Below are positions 34,824 through 43,952 of a stretch of 64,000 nucleotides of DNA, one piece after another. The stretch's first letter is position 1. Every line of letters starts with the position of its first letter. Origin of the DNA: an uncultured Alphaproteobacteria bacterium (GTDB taxonomy: Bacteria > Pseudomonadota > Alphaproteobacteria > HIMB59 > GCA-002718135); the NCBI GenBank assembly GCA_902515745.1, contig CABXWB010000004.1, positions 62,001-126,000 on the forward strand, in the 5' to 3' direction. Position numbers and translations under genes: made by a program. The notes under the pieces are model-generated. The model had not been told where the DNA came from. It did no database searches and saw only the letters and a program-made list of their open reading frames with translations.

Positions 34824-35731
34824 AATTTGATTTTTTATCAGAAAGTGATCAAGCTTATTTTATTCATAAAGCTTCTACATTAGTTGAAGCTCTTCCTTAC
34901 ATAAGAGAACATAGTGGAGATACTATTGTTATAAAGTATGGTGGACATGCAATGGGAGATAAAAAACTGTCAGAGAGTTTTTCCAGAGATATTGGATTAT
35001 TAAAAGAAGTAGGTGTGTCGCCAATTATTATTCATGGTGGAGGGCCTCAAATTGGTGAAAGACTTAAATCAAAAAATATATCAACACAATTTGTTGAAGG
35101 ATTACGAGTTACTGATAAAGAAACAATCAAGGTAGTTGAAGAAGTCTTATCTAAAGATATCAATTCAGAAATAGTGGAATCTATAAGTGCCTCTGGAGGA
35201 AAAGCAATAGGAGTATCTGGTAATGATAACTTAGTCACTGCAACTAAATTTAACGTGGAAATTAAAGATAGTGATTCAAATATTGAAAAAATAGTTGATA
35301 TTGGTTTTGTTGGACAGCCAAAAAAATTAAACAAAGATATGCTAACTAACTTTATAAAAAATGGTCAAATACCTGTCATATCTCCTTTAGGTAAGGATGA
35401 AAATAATTTTACATATAATATTAATGCTGACACATTTGCAGGTTTTATAGCAGGTGAGTTACAGGCAAGTAAATTATTACTACTAACCGATGTACCTGGA
35501 ATTTTAGACAAAGATGAAAAATTAATCTCATCAATAACTTTGGAAGAAGCTAAAAGTATTGCTAATAAAAAATATATTTCTGGAGGTATGAAGCCGAAAA
35601 TTAATACATGTATTGATGCAATGAAAAAAGGTGTTAAAAAATCTACTATTTTAGATGGAAGAATTCCTCATTCAGTAATATTAGAGTTATTCACTGAGCA
35701 TGGAATTGGTACACAAATAACAAGTAATTAA
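34820..35731 (+). CDS. argB: Acetylglutamate kinase
   Basis: A 303-residue amino-acid kinase that phosphorylates N-acetylglutamate, the second step of arginine synthesis. TIVIKYGGHAMGD near residue 35 and IIIHGGGPQIGERLK near 75 form the nucleotide and substrate sites. NADTFAGFIAGELQASKLLL and LTDVPGILD follow. SGGMKPKINTCIDAMKKGV near 250 closes the active site. Its start overlaps engB by four bases. Confidence 0.96.
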   Translation: MKFDFLSESDQAYFIHKASTLVEALPYIREHSGDTIVIKYGGHAMGDKKLSESFSRDIGLLKEVGVSPIIIHGGGPQIGERLKSKNISTQFVEGLRVTDKETIKVVEEVLSKDINSEIVESISASGGKAIGVSGNDNLVTATKFNVEIKDSDSNIEKIVDIGFVGQPKKLNKDMLTNFIKNGQIPVISPLGKDENNFTYNINADTFAGFIAGELQASKLLLLTDVPGILDKDEKLISSITLEEAKSIANKKYISGGMKPKINTCIDAMKKGVKKSTILDGRIPHSVILELFTEHGIGTQITSN

Positions 35732-36406
35732 ATGAGCTTTAAAGATAACATCAATACCTGGATATTTGATCTAGACAACACACTTTACTCTGCAGACAGT
35801 GGAATTTTTCAGCAAGTACATAAGTTGATGGGTGAATTTGTTGCTAAAAATTTAAATATGGAATTAGCTGAAGCAAAAAAACTACAAGCAAAATATTACA
35901 AGCAACATGGCACAACTCTTAGAGGTATGATGGATAATCATGGCGTAGATCCTGATTATTTTTTAGAAGAAGTTCATAAGTTAGATTACTCAATTGTTGG
36001 TCCAAATCTGAATCTTAATGATGAATTATATAAACTTGAGGGAAGAAAAATTATTTATACAAATGCAAATAAGCAACATGTCTTAGATGTATTAGAAAAA
36101 ATAAATCTAACGAATTTTTTTGATGAAATATATGATATTAAAATGGCTGATTATATTCCTAAGCCAGAAATTTCTCCCTATGAAAAAATTATTGACTTAT
36201 TTAATATCGAAGCAAATAAATCAGCAATGTTTGATGATATCGCAAAAAATTTAGTTCCAGCAAAAAAAGTTGGTTTTACACCTGTCTGGGTTGATGCTGG
36301 TTATGAGAATTTTTCCGATGATATTGAAGCATCTAAAGAATATTTAGATTTTCAAACAAGAGATTTGAGTTTATTTTTAAAAGATGTAAATGAGGGTAAA
36401 ATATGA
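35732..36406 (+). CDS. HAD-superfamily pyrimidine 5'-nucleotidase-like hydrolase
   Basis: A 224-residue HAD phosphatase. Motif I is [20 protein letters not shown] near residue 10, motif [12 protein letters not shown] near 107, motif III the Lys of DYIPKPEI near 140, and motif [18 protein letters not shown] near 166. The DLDNTLY spelling matches the yeast SDT1/PHM8 pyrimidine 5'-nucleotidase group. It begins directly after the argB stop and overlaps dapD by four bases. The natural substrate is not certain. Confidence 0.85.
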   Translation: MSFKDNINTWIFDLDNTLYSADSGIFQQVHKLMGEFVAKNLNMELAEAKKLQAKYYKQHGTTLRGMMDNHGVDPDYFLEEVHKLDYSIVGPNLNLNDELYKLEGRKIIYTNANKQHVLDVLEKINLTNFFDEIYDIKMADYIPKPEISPYEKIIDLFNIEANKSAMFDDIAKNLVPAKKVGFTPVWVDAGYENFSDDIEASKEYLDFQTRDLSLFLKDVNEGKI

Positions 36407-37227
36407 GTGATCTCGAAAAAATTATAAATGATGCCTTTGAGGATAGAGATAATATTAATGTCAATACTACAGGTGATATTAGAAATGCAGTAGATGAAAC
36501 TTTAAACAAACTTGATAATGGAAGCTTAAGGGTTTGTGAAAAAATTAATAATGAATGGCAAGTTAATCAATGGATTAAAAAGGCAATTCTTATAAGTTTC
36601 AGATTAAATGATAATGAAATTATTAAAGCATCCCATGCCACTTGGTTTGACAAAGTAGAAAGTAAAACTGCAAATTGGACCAAAGATGATCATCTGAAAG
36701 CAGGATTTCGATATGTGCCAGACGCAGTTGTAAGAAAATCTGCATTTATTGCTAAAGGTGTTGTTTTAATGCCTTCTTTTGTAAATCTTGGTGCATATGT
36801 TGATGAAGGAACAATGATTGATACTTGGGCAACAGTTGGCTCATGTGCGCAAATAGGTAAAAACTGTCATATTTCTGGAGGTGCTGGTATTGGCGGTGTA
36901 CTTGAACCTCTTCAAGCAAATCCTGTGATTATTGAGGACAATTGTTTTATTGGAGCAAGAAGTGAGGTGGCTGAAGGTGTTATTGTTGGTGAAGGTGCGG
37001 TTTTATCAATGGGTGTATTTATTGGAGCATCTACAAAAATAGTTGATCGATCAACTGGAGAAATTCATATGGGAAAAGTTCCAGCGTATTCAGTTGTGGT
37101 ACCAGGTACGTTACCAGGAAAAAAAGAAGGGGATATTAATCCTTCTTTATACTGTGCTGTTATTGTTAAAAGAGTTGATGAAAAAACTAGAAGCAAAACA
37201 TCAATCAATGATCTTTTAAGAGATTAA
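36403..37227 (+). CDS. dapD: Tetrahydrodipicolinate N-succinyltransferase
   Basis: A 274-residue left-handed beta-helix acyltransferase of the lysine/diaminopimelate pathway. [20 protein letters not shown] shows the hexapeptide repeats, [20 protein letters not shown] and [20 protein letters not shown] mark the active site with its catalytic Asp and Glu, and the C-terminus contains [10 protein letters not shown]. It is coupled to dapE by a one-base overlap. Confidence 0.96.
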   Translation: MSDLEKIINDAFEDRDNINVNTTGDIRNAVDETLNKLDNGSLRVCEKINNEWQVNQWIKKAILISFRLNDNEIIKASHATWFDKVESKTANWTKDDHLKAGFRYVPDAVVRKSAFIAKGVVLMPSFVNLGAYVDEGTMIDTWATVGSCAQIGKNCHISGGAGIGGVLEPLQANPVIIEDNCFIGARSEVAEGVIVGEGAVLSMGVFIGASTKIVDRSTGEIHMGKVPAYSVVVPGTLPGKKEGDINPSLYCAVIVKRVDEKTRSKTSINDLLRD

Positions 37228-38405
37228 TGTCAGAAATTAATTTTGATCCAGTTAATCTTACACAATCTTTAGTTAAATGTGCAAGTGTAACTCCAAAAGA
37301 TGAGGGTGCTTTAACAGTCGTTGAAAATCATCTAAGTGCTATAGGATGTGACTGTCATACATTAACTTTCTCTGGAAACAATTCTTATGAAGTAAAAAAT
37401 TTATTTGCGACGATAGGAAATGAAGGAAAGCATTTTGCTTATGCTGGTCATACAGATGTAGTTCCTGTAGGCAATGAAAGTTCATGGAAATACCCTCCTT
37501 TTGCTGCACAAATAGATAGAGGTAAACTCTATGGAAGAGGCAGTGAAGATATGAAAAGCAGTGTTGCTTGTTTCATCAGTGCATCTAAAAGATTTGTTGA
37601 TAAGTATAAAAATCTTCCTGGTAAGATTTCCTTTATAATTACAGGTGATGAAGAAAGAGATTCTGTAAACGGCACACCAAGAATTCTAGAATGGGCAAGT
37701 AAACAAAATTATAAGTTTGATCATTGTCTTGTTGGTGAACCAACTTCTAAAAATGAGGTCGGCGATAAAGTAAAAATTGGAAGGAGAGGATCAGTAAGTT
37801 TCTTTTTTCAGGTAAAAGGTATTCAAGGACATACAGCTAATTCTCATTTAGCTGAGAATTCTTCACATCACTTAGTCAATTTATTAAATAGTATATTAGA
37901 AGAGCCGCTAGATGAAGGTAATGAAAACTTTTTACCGACATCTGTTCAAATTGCAACAATTGACATTGGGAATCCTGTTCAAAACGTAATCCCAGAATTA
38001 GCCAAAGCAACTGTTAATATTAGATTTAATGATATGCACTCATCTGACTCACTTATAAAATGGATTAATAATAAAATAGAAACGATTTTCTCTAAATTGG
38101 AAAATGCTAGTTGCACTTATACATATGATGCAACGGCTGAGTCATTTTTGAATAAAGCCGGTGATTTATATAATATTATTTCAAAATCAATTTCTGATGT
38201 TACAGGCAGAAATAGCCCACCTGAGCAAGCAACCGATGGTGGTACTTCTGATGCAAGATATATAAAGAACTATTGTGAAGTAGTAGAGTTAGGTCTTAGA
38301 AATCAAACTCTTCATAAAGTAGATGAATTTGTTTTTGTTGAAGATATTATTAAACTAGAAAGTATTTATTTTAGAATTTTAGAAAATTATTTTGATGTCA
38401 ATTAA
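37227..38405 (+). CDS. dapE: Succinyl-diaminopimelate desuccinylase
   Basis: A 392-residue M20 zinc hydrolase that removes succinate from N-succinyl-LL-diaminopimelate. AYAGHTDVVPVGNESSW near residue 71 holds the first metal His/Asp, GRGSEDMKSSVACFI near 104 the bridging Asp, and TGDEERDSVNGT near 138 the catalytic Glu pair. GGTSDARYIKNY near 340 is the closing motif. The stop shares TTAA with the convergent dehydrogenase. Confidence 0.95.
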   Translation: MSEINFDPVNLTQSLVKCASVTPKDEGALTVVENHLSAIGCDCHTLTFSGNNSYEVKNLFATIGNEGKHFAYAGHTDVVPVGNESSWKYPPFAAQIDRGKLYGRGSEDMKSSVACFISASKRFVDKYKNLPGKISFIITGDEERDSVNGTPRILEWASKQNYKFDHCLVGEPTSKNEVGDKVKIGRRGSVSFFFQVKGIQGHTANSHLAENSSHHLVNLLNSILEEPLDEGNENFLPTSVQIATIDIGNPVQNVIPELAKATVNIRFNDMHSSDSLIKWINNKIETIFSKLENASCTYTYDATAESFLNKAGDLYNIISKSISDVTGRNSPPEQATDGGTSDARYIKNYCEVVELGLRNQTLHKVDEFVFVEDIIKLESIYFRILENYFDVN

Positions 38406-39334
38406 TATCCATTAGATGGATTAACATCTGATTTTACATTTTTATTTTTCCTTAGTTTTTTATATTTGGAGTACATATATTTAACAGAAGGCTCTATAGC
38501 GGTTACACCTGCTACATGTGGTGTAATTGTTACATTTGGTAATTTCCAAAATTGACTACTTGATTTTAAAGGTTCATTTTTAAAGACATCCAAATAAGCA
38601 TAAAAATTTTTGTTTTTCTTTAAATGATTTAAAAGGTCATTCTCTGCAATTGCATTACCTCTACCTATATTTATTAAGCAAGAATTTTTTTTCATATTCT
38701 TTAAAAACTTTTTATCTATTATATTATTCGTTTGAGGTGTTGATGGTAAAATAGAAATGATAACCTCAGAGCTTTTAATAAAACTTATAATATTTTTACC
38801 GGTATATATTTTTATATTTTTTACTTTTGTTTGATTTTTTTTATATGCAATAACATTATAATTTAATTTATTTAGTAATCTTGCAATATGATTACCAAGA
38901 AAGCCTAGACCTAAAATACCTACTGTTAAATTTTTATTATCAGTTGGTGTCCTATCGCCAGACCAGTAATGTTTACTTTGAGAATTTTGAAAAATTTTAA
39001 AATTTAATTGATAATTTAGTATTTGAGCTAGGGAATAATTAGCTATTCTCTCCGCCATTTCTTCATCTTTTATTCTGATTATAGGAATTTTCTTATTATA
39101 ATTCTTTAGTTTTAAAATGTGATCTACACCAGCACCCATAGAAAAAATAACTTTAAGATTTTTTAGTCTTGAAAGAATGTCATCTGGTAGATTCCAAATT
39201 ATCGCACAGTTTACATCATTAAATCTTTTATAATCTTTTATAGAAATTATTTTTTCGTTTTTAAAATATTTTTTTATTGTTTTTTTCCAAACATCTATTT
39301 TATCAAATGTTGTATTATGAAATAATATTGTCAT
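38402..39334 (-). CDS. D-2-hydroxyacid dehydrogenase, glyoxylate/hydroxypyruvate reductase A-like
   Basis: A 310-residue NAD(P)-dependent dehydrogenase. The N-terminal catalytic half ends at SMGAGVDHILKL. The Rossmann motif is VGILGLGFLGNHIARLLN near residue 132, and LINIGRGNAIAENDLLNHL with DVFKNEPL and the catalytic His in ITPHVAGVTA complete the family order. It most resembles GhrA enzymes reducing glyoxylate or hydroxypyruvate. It is the last gene of the leftward run and overlaps the glycosyltransferase by four bases. Confidence 0.83.
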   Translation of the reverse strand: MTILFHNTTFDKIDVWKKTIKKYFKNEKIISIKDYKRFNDVNCAIIWNLPDDILSRLKNLKVIFSMGAGVDHILKLKNYNKKIPIIRIKDEEMAERIANYSLAQILNYQLNFKIFQNSQSKHYWSGDRTPTDNKNLTVGILGLGFLGNHIARLLNKLNYNVIAYKKNQTKVKNIKIYTGKNIISFIKSSEVIISILPSTPQTNNIIDKKFLKNMKKNSCLINIGRGNAIAENDLLNHLKKNKNFYAYLDVFKNEPLKSSSQFWKLPNVTITPHVAGVTAIEPSVKYMYSKYKKLRKNKNVKSDVNPSNGY

Positions 39335-40434
39335 TGAATTTCTTTAATTAAATCATTGTATTTTTTGATTTGAATATCCCAATTAAGTTCATTTTCTGCT
39401 CTAATTTTAGCATTTTGACCAAGTTTTAATCTGTTTTCTTTATTATCTATTAAGCCTTTTATTGCTTCATCTAATTCATTAAAATCTTTTATTATTAAGC
39501 CTGTTTTATTGTGTATTACTGCTTCAGGAGTACCACCTATATCAGATGCTATTGATGGTATTTTGAAATTTGCTGCTTCGATGTAGGCTATACCAAATCC
39601 TTCAATTGATTTCGCTGAACTCTCATCTAGAGTTGGCATTATCATTAAATCAGTATTAGAGAATATATAATTTTTTTGGTTTTCATTTACTGTACCAACT
39701 AAATTTACATTATCTTGAAGATTGTATTCTTTAATTTTATTTTTAATACTATCTAGCTCATCACCTTCCCCTGCAATTATGTATTGAATATTAGGAAAAA
39801 TTTTTTTTAAGTTCATTATAGATTTTAAAATTAAAGCATGACCTTTTCTCTTTTCAAGTCTTGCAAGAGTAAGTAATGTTGGTGAGCCTTGATTTAAACT
39901 TATATTTTCTTCAATATAATTTTTTTTAATATTAATACCTGGGTATATTATTTTAACATTTTTAAAATTATTACTTATTTTATTTAGTAAGTTTTTCGTG
40001 TAGCTTGAATTTACTACTATTGCATTTGCATGTTCTAATATTTTTTTTACACGTTTATGATGTTTATCGTTTTTAATTATTATTTCATTACCATGAGCTA
40101 AGCTGATAACTGGTATTTTATTTTTTTTAAGAAAATCTATTGTTACTTCAAGGCTTTTCCAACTATCACTAATTACTGCATCAATTTTTGATGAACCATG
40201 TACTTTTTTAAGTTCATTAAATTTTTTTCTATTTCTTAAAAACTTTATACCTCGAAATCTTTTTGTAGAAAAATTTATTTCATTTTGATCAAAAATATTA
40301 TCTTCTTTAAAATTTTGCTGATCTGCTAATACAATTACATCTTTAGAACGACTTAGATGCAATGCTATATTGTACATTAGTGTTTCTATCCCTCCAACTC
40401 TTGATGGAAAACATTGTGTTAATATAATTATCAT
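39331..40434 (-). CDS. Glycosyltransferase family 4 protein
   Basis: A 367-residue GT-B glycosyltransferase. The N-terminal glycine-rich loop FPSRVGGIETLMYNIALHL near residue 9, SLAHGNEIII near 113, LLTLARLEKRKGHALILKSI near 188 and the E-x7-E block of IEGFGIAYIEAANFKIPSIA near 283 are typical of GT4. The C-terminal helix returns to the N-domain. The acceptor is unknown. Its place between an oxidoreductase of a sugar-uptake cluster and a hydroxyacid dehydrogenase is unexpected, and it may belong to a separate transcript. Confidence 0.85.
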   Translation of the reverse strand: MIIILTQCFPSRVGGIETLMYNIALHLSRSKDVIVLADQQNFKEDNIFDQNEINFSTKRFRGIKFLRNRKKFNELKKVHGSSKIDAVISDSWKSLEVTIDFLKKNKIPVISLAHGNEIIIKNDKHHKRVKKILEHANAIVVNSSYTKNLLNKISNNFKNVKIIYPGINIKKNYIEENISLNQGSPTLLTLARLEKRKGHALILKSIMNLKKIFPNIQYIIAGEGDELDSIKNKIKEYNLQDNVNLVGTVNENQKNYIFSNTDLMIMPTLDESSAKSIEGFGIAYIEAANFKIPSIASDIGGTPEAVIHNKTGLIIKDFNELDEAIKGLIDNKENRLKLGQNAKIRAENELNWDIQIKKYNDLIKEIQ

Positions 40435-40456
40435 TAAAATTTAAAGAATTTAAAAT

Positions 40457-41464
40457 TTACGATATATTAATATCGATTGGCATACCTTTAGCAATTGATT
40501 CCTTCATCGCAAATACGACTCTTTCTGCCTCTAAAGCAGCCTGTAAATTTACCGCTGGTTCTTGACCAAAAACGCAGTCGTCTATAAATTTATCTAAACC
40601 TCTTTTTAAACACCCATCTAATTTTGAGTCTATAGTTGGCCAATTAGCAATATCCGGCTTCATATAATTCGTTTCTGTTTGCATCTGCAAGCCCATTGAT
40701 GATCCTTCTATAATAATTGATCCTTTATCTCCAACAACATGAAGTGCTGGATCAAGTGGCTCAGGTTGATTTTTAGGCAAAACCCAAGATGTTTCAAAGG
40801 AAGCCAAACTTCCATCATCAAATTTCATGATTGCCATTACAGCATCATGCGAATCATATTCCTTACATTCTCTAATAACTGCCTCTGCAAAAACTCTTAC
40901 TGGCTTTGATTTATTAATGGACATAGTCATTTGAATATCATGGATTAAAGTTGATGATAAAAGGTCAGTCCATGGAGCATAAATTTCAATTCCAAACCTG
41001 TTACCTCTTCTTCGTGCAAAACAAGATACTATATTGCCAATTTCATCATTTTTAACTTTTTCTTTCATTAATTTATATCGAGGATCTTCATGAAGAATAA
41101 AATTTACAGAAATAATTTTGTTATGATCTTTTATTTTATCGACTAACTCATGTATTTTTTCCAAATTTCTACCGAGAGGTTTTTCTAGTAAAATTTTTAA
41201 ACCTTTTTTTACTGACATAACAGCAGGCTCTATTCTGATTTGTTCAGGTGTAGCAATACTAATAGCATCTAAAGTTTCAGTGTTTATTAATTTTATAAAA
41301 TCTTCATAAGCTTTACAATTAAATGATTGTGCAACAGAATTAACCTTTTCTTTATCTACATCACAAACAGCAACAAGCTCAGAATTAGGATTTCTAAAAA
41401 AAGCTTCTGCATGAAATTTGCCAACTAGACCAGTTCCAATAACTGCAATTTTTAATTTACTCAT
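40457..41464 (-). CDS. Gfo/Idh/MocA-family oxidoreductase
   Basis: A 335-residue NAD(P)-dependent sugar or polyol dehydrogenase. The Rossmann motif AVIGTGLVGKFHAEAFFRNP opens the protein, EKPLGRNLEKIHELVDKIK near 92 contains the catalytic-dyad Lys, and the DIQMTMSIN segment near 178 corresponds to the substrate-binding helix with its conserved Asp/His. It overlaps the upstream permease gene by one base, so it belongs to the ABC operon and probably oxidises the imported compound or its product. Confidence 0.88.
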   Translation of the reverse strand: MSKLKIAVIGTGLVGKFHAEAFFRNPNSELVAVCDVDKEKVNSVAQSFNCKAYEDFIKLINTETLDAISIATPEQIRIEPAVMSVKKGLKILLEKPLGRNLEKIHELVDKIKDHNKIISVNFILHEDPRYKLMKEKVKNDEIGNIVSCFARRRGNRFGIEIYAPWTDLLSSTLIHDIQMTMSINKSKPVRVFAEAVIRECKEYDSHDAVMAIMKFDDGSLASFETSWVLPKNQPEPLDPALHVVGDKGSIIIEGSSMGLQMQTETNYMKPDIANWPTIDSKLDGCLKRGLDKFIDDCVFGQEPAVNLQAALEAERVVFAMKESIAKGMPIDINIS

Positions 41465-42297
41465 TATTTATCACTTCCCGATAATACTACTTTTGTAATA
41501 TATTGTTGGAAAAAAATCATTAGTATTATTACTGGAATTAAAGTAATTATTGCTGCTGCAGCTTGTTGACCAATTTTAATGTCTATCGTGCTCCTAAACA
41601 ATCCAAGAGCTACTGTAGAAATTTTCAAATTATTAGTAAATATTAAAGGTGTTAAAAATTCAACCCAAGATAAAATAAATGCAAATATGAAGGCTGCTAT
41701 TAAACCAGGTCTCAATAAAGGAAAAATGATGTGAATTAAAAGTTGTAGAGTAGAACAACCATCAATTTTTGCAGCTTCTTCCACCTCAACAGGTAGTTTA
41801 TCAATAAATGACTTTAAAATCCAAATCACAAAAGGTAATGTAAAGGCAGTATACGGAACAACTAGACTTAAAATTGTATCATCTAGTTGATATGAAACTA
41901 ATATAACAAATAAGGGGATTACAAAAAGTATTGTTGGAAGAAAATAAATAGAGATTAATGTTCCAAGAATAATATTTTTGGCTGGTAAATTTAATCTTGC
42001 GAGTGAGTAGGCTGCTGGAAAAGCTAAAATTATGCATAAAAAAGATGTGAGGAATGAAACAATAAGACTATTTTTAATACCTTCGTAAATATTAGATATA
42101 TGATTAGGTTTCAAAACCTCAGCAAAATGAGTAAATATAATTTCTGTTGGAAAAAAAGACAAATTTCTAGATCTAATTATATTTTCAGGTTGTATGCTTG
42201 TTAATATCAAACCGTAGAGTGGAAAAAACATTATTAAAAATACTATGAGAGCAGAAAAATAAATAAAAAAATTTTTTAGAATTAAATTTTTTTTCAT
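41464..42297 (-). CDS. Carbohydrate ABC transporter permease (CUT1, MalG-type)
   Basis: A 277-residue inner-membrane protein with six hydrophobic segments. The EAA loop that docks the ATPase is VEEAAKIDGCSTLQLLIHII (near 170). The C-terminal domain and length match MalG/UgpE-type subunits. It overlaps its partner permease by four bases (ATGA) and the downstream dehydrogenase by one base. No ATP-binding gene is in the cluster. Confidence 0.9.
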   Translation of the reverse strand: MKKNLILKNFFIYFSALIVFLIMFFPLYGLILTSIQPENIIRSRNLSFFPTEIIFTHFAEVLKPNHISNIYEGIKNSLIVSFLTSFLCIILAFPAAYSLARLNLPAKNIILGTLISIYFLPTILFVIPLFVILVSYQLDDTILSLVVPYTAFTLPFVIWILKSFIDKLPVEVEEAAKIDGCSTLQLLIHIIFPLLRPGLIAAFIFAFILSWVEFLTPLIFTNNLKISTVALGLFRSTIDIKIGQQAAAAIITLIPVIILMIFFQQYITKVVLSGSDK

Positions 42298-43223
42298 TTA
42301 TTACCCCAAAAAAATTTCAATAAAAATCTTGATATAGTTGGAATTAATACAACAGCTAAAGTAATTATTAGCAAAACATAGGCTGCTGCTGAAGCTCTAC
42401 CTAGATTAAAAGTTTCAAATGCTTCTTGATAAATGAAATAATTTAATGTGGTTGTTCCACCCCCAGGACCTCCTCTTGTAAGAACAAAAATTGTATCAAA
42501 TGATTTCATAGCTAAAACAAATTGTATCAAGAAAAGTGGTATCGCAATTGGTAACATTAAAGGAAATAGAATGTTAGAAAACCTTTGGAATACATTTGCT
42601 CCATCAACTGAAGCAGCCTCAAACACTTCTGAGGGTAAACTTTGCAGCCCCGATAAAAAAAATAATGTCATGAAAGGAATTGCTTTCCAAATTTCAGCAA
42701 TAGCTATTACATGAAGGGCTACTAATGGATCTGCCAGCCAAATTTTATAACCTGATATGACTCCTAATTGATATAATAAAGCATTTAAAAACCCAGTATC
42801 AGCATGAAACATTTGTCCCCACAGCACACCAGAAACTACAGATGGTACTGCCCAAGGTAATACAATCATGACTCTTAAAAATGCTTTTCCAATAAATTTT
42901 TCATTTAAAAGAAGTGCGATCAAGAAAGAGAGTATTGTTGTAAACACGCAGATCAAAAACCCAAAATAAATGGTTCTTAAGACAGAACTTGTAAAAAAAT
43001 AATTACTTATTAAAAATTCAAAGTTTTTAAATTGAATAAATTTTTTTATTTTTAAGCGAATTATATCATATTCGGCAAAACTTATTACAAAAGTAAATAT
43101 AGCTGGATATAAATAAGTTATAAAAACTAGAATTAAAGAAGGAAGTATTAGTGTGAAAGCAAGAATTTTTTCTCTTGAAAATTTGAATTGAGAATTACTT
43201 GGTTGGTTTAAAAGATCTGTCAT
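42294..43223 (-). CDS. Carbohydrate ABC transporter permease (CUT1, MalF-type)
   Basis: A 309-residue permease with six membrane segments. The EAA motif is FEAASVDGANVFQRFSNILF (near 210), and LTRGGPGGGTTTLNYFIYQE near 245 is the periplasmic-side motif typical of MalF/UgpA-type subunits. It overlaps the upstream metallo-beta-lactamase-fold gene by 29 bases and its partner permease by four. Substrate specificity cannot be read from the permease. Confidence 0.9.
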   Translation of the reverse strand: MTDLLNQPSNSQFKFSREKILAFTLILPSLILVFITYLYPAIFTFVISFAEYDIIRLKIKKFIQFKNFEFLISNYFFTSSVLRTIYFGFLICVFTTILSFLIALLLNEKFIGKAFLRVMIVLPWAVPSVVSGVLWGQMFHADTGFLNALLYQLGVISGYKIWLADPLVALHVIAIAEIWKAIPFMTLFFLSGLQSLPSEVFEAASVDGANVFQRFSNILFPLMLPIAIPLFLIQFVLAMKSFDTIFVLTRGGPGGGTTTLNYFIYQEAFETFNLGRASAAAYVLLIITLAVVLIPTISRFLLKFFWGNK

Positions 43224-43950
43224 GTCCTGGAATTACAAGATCTGGTTTATAGCTTTGTGCTTTATCTAGTGATTCGTTTAATTGTTTTAAATTTGCTTCT
43301 GGATACCATCTAGAAAATTTTCTTTCACAATACTCTTCCTTAGTCATAGTTTGATCACCAGCAATTAAAATAGTTTCATCATTACTTTTAATTATAAAAG
43401 ATATATGGCCACTTGTATGTCCCGGAGTGGTTATTGCATAGACATTTTCCATAATTTTTGTCTCATTATCATTTGAGATTTCAATTATTTCTCCCATCAT
43501 TGATTTTTTAGCATCTACAATTTCTTTCCCCTCAATAGCCACCATGTCATCAAATTCTTTGCTTCCAATAATCCAAGGTTTGTTTCTAAAATGAACAATA
43601 GAAGCTGCATGATCTGAGTGTGTATGAGTTGTAGCTACTATATCGATATCTTCATATGTTAAATTTTTTGAAGCCAGTGCTCTCTTTAATATAGAATAGA
43701 AACCGATATGATAATTACCGGGATCAACTAAAATATTTTTCTCACCTCTAATTAACGTAGTTGAAGCTACTGGTAAAAAACCAACGTTTGTATCAAAAAT
43801 TGGTCCATCATCGGTAGTCACACCCATAAGCTTTTCCATCTCATCAAGTTGTTGTTCTGGATGTGAAGCAAACATATAAATTAATTCGCTATTGTGATAA
43901 CTAAATCTTAAAGTTACAGGATTTATTAAAATATCAACAGAAGTATTCAT
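43195..43950 (-). CDS. Metallo-beta-lactamase-fold hydrolase (lactonase-like)
   Basis: A 251-residue binuclear metal hydrolase. The HxHxDH motif is ATTHTHSDHAASIVHF near residue 108, followed by ITTPGHTSGHISFII near 172, the bridging Asp in LIAGDQTM, and the final His in VIPGHDRSF. This set resembles acyl-homoserine-lactone lactonase-type and other lactonase subgroups. In this operon it may open a lactone formed from the imported compound; this is inferred only from context. Confidence 0.82.
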   Translation of the reverse strand: MNTSVDILINPVTLRFSYHNSELIYMFASHPEQQLDEMEKLMGVTTDDGPIFDTNVGFLPVASTTLIRGEKNILVDPGNYHIGFYSILKRALASKNLTYEDIDIVATTHTHSDHAASIVHFRNKPWIIGSKEFDDMVAIEGKEIVDAKKSMMGEIIEISNDNETKIMENVYAITTPGHTSGHISFIIKSNDETILIAGDQTMTKEEYCERKFSRWYPEANLKQLNESLDKAQSYKPDLVIPGHDRSFKPTK

Positions 43951-43952
43951 AC

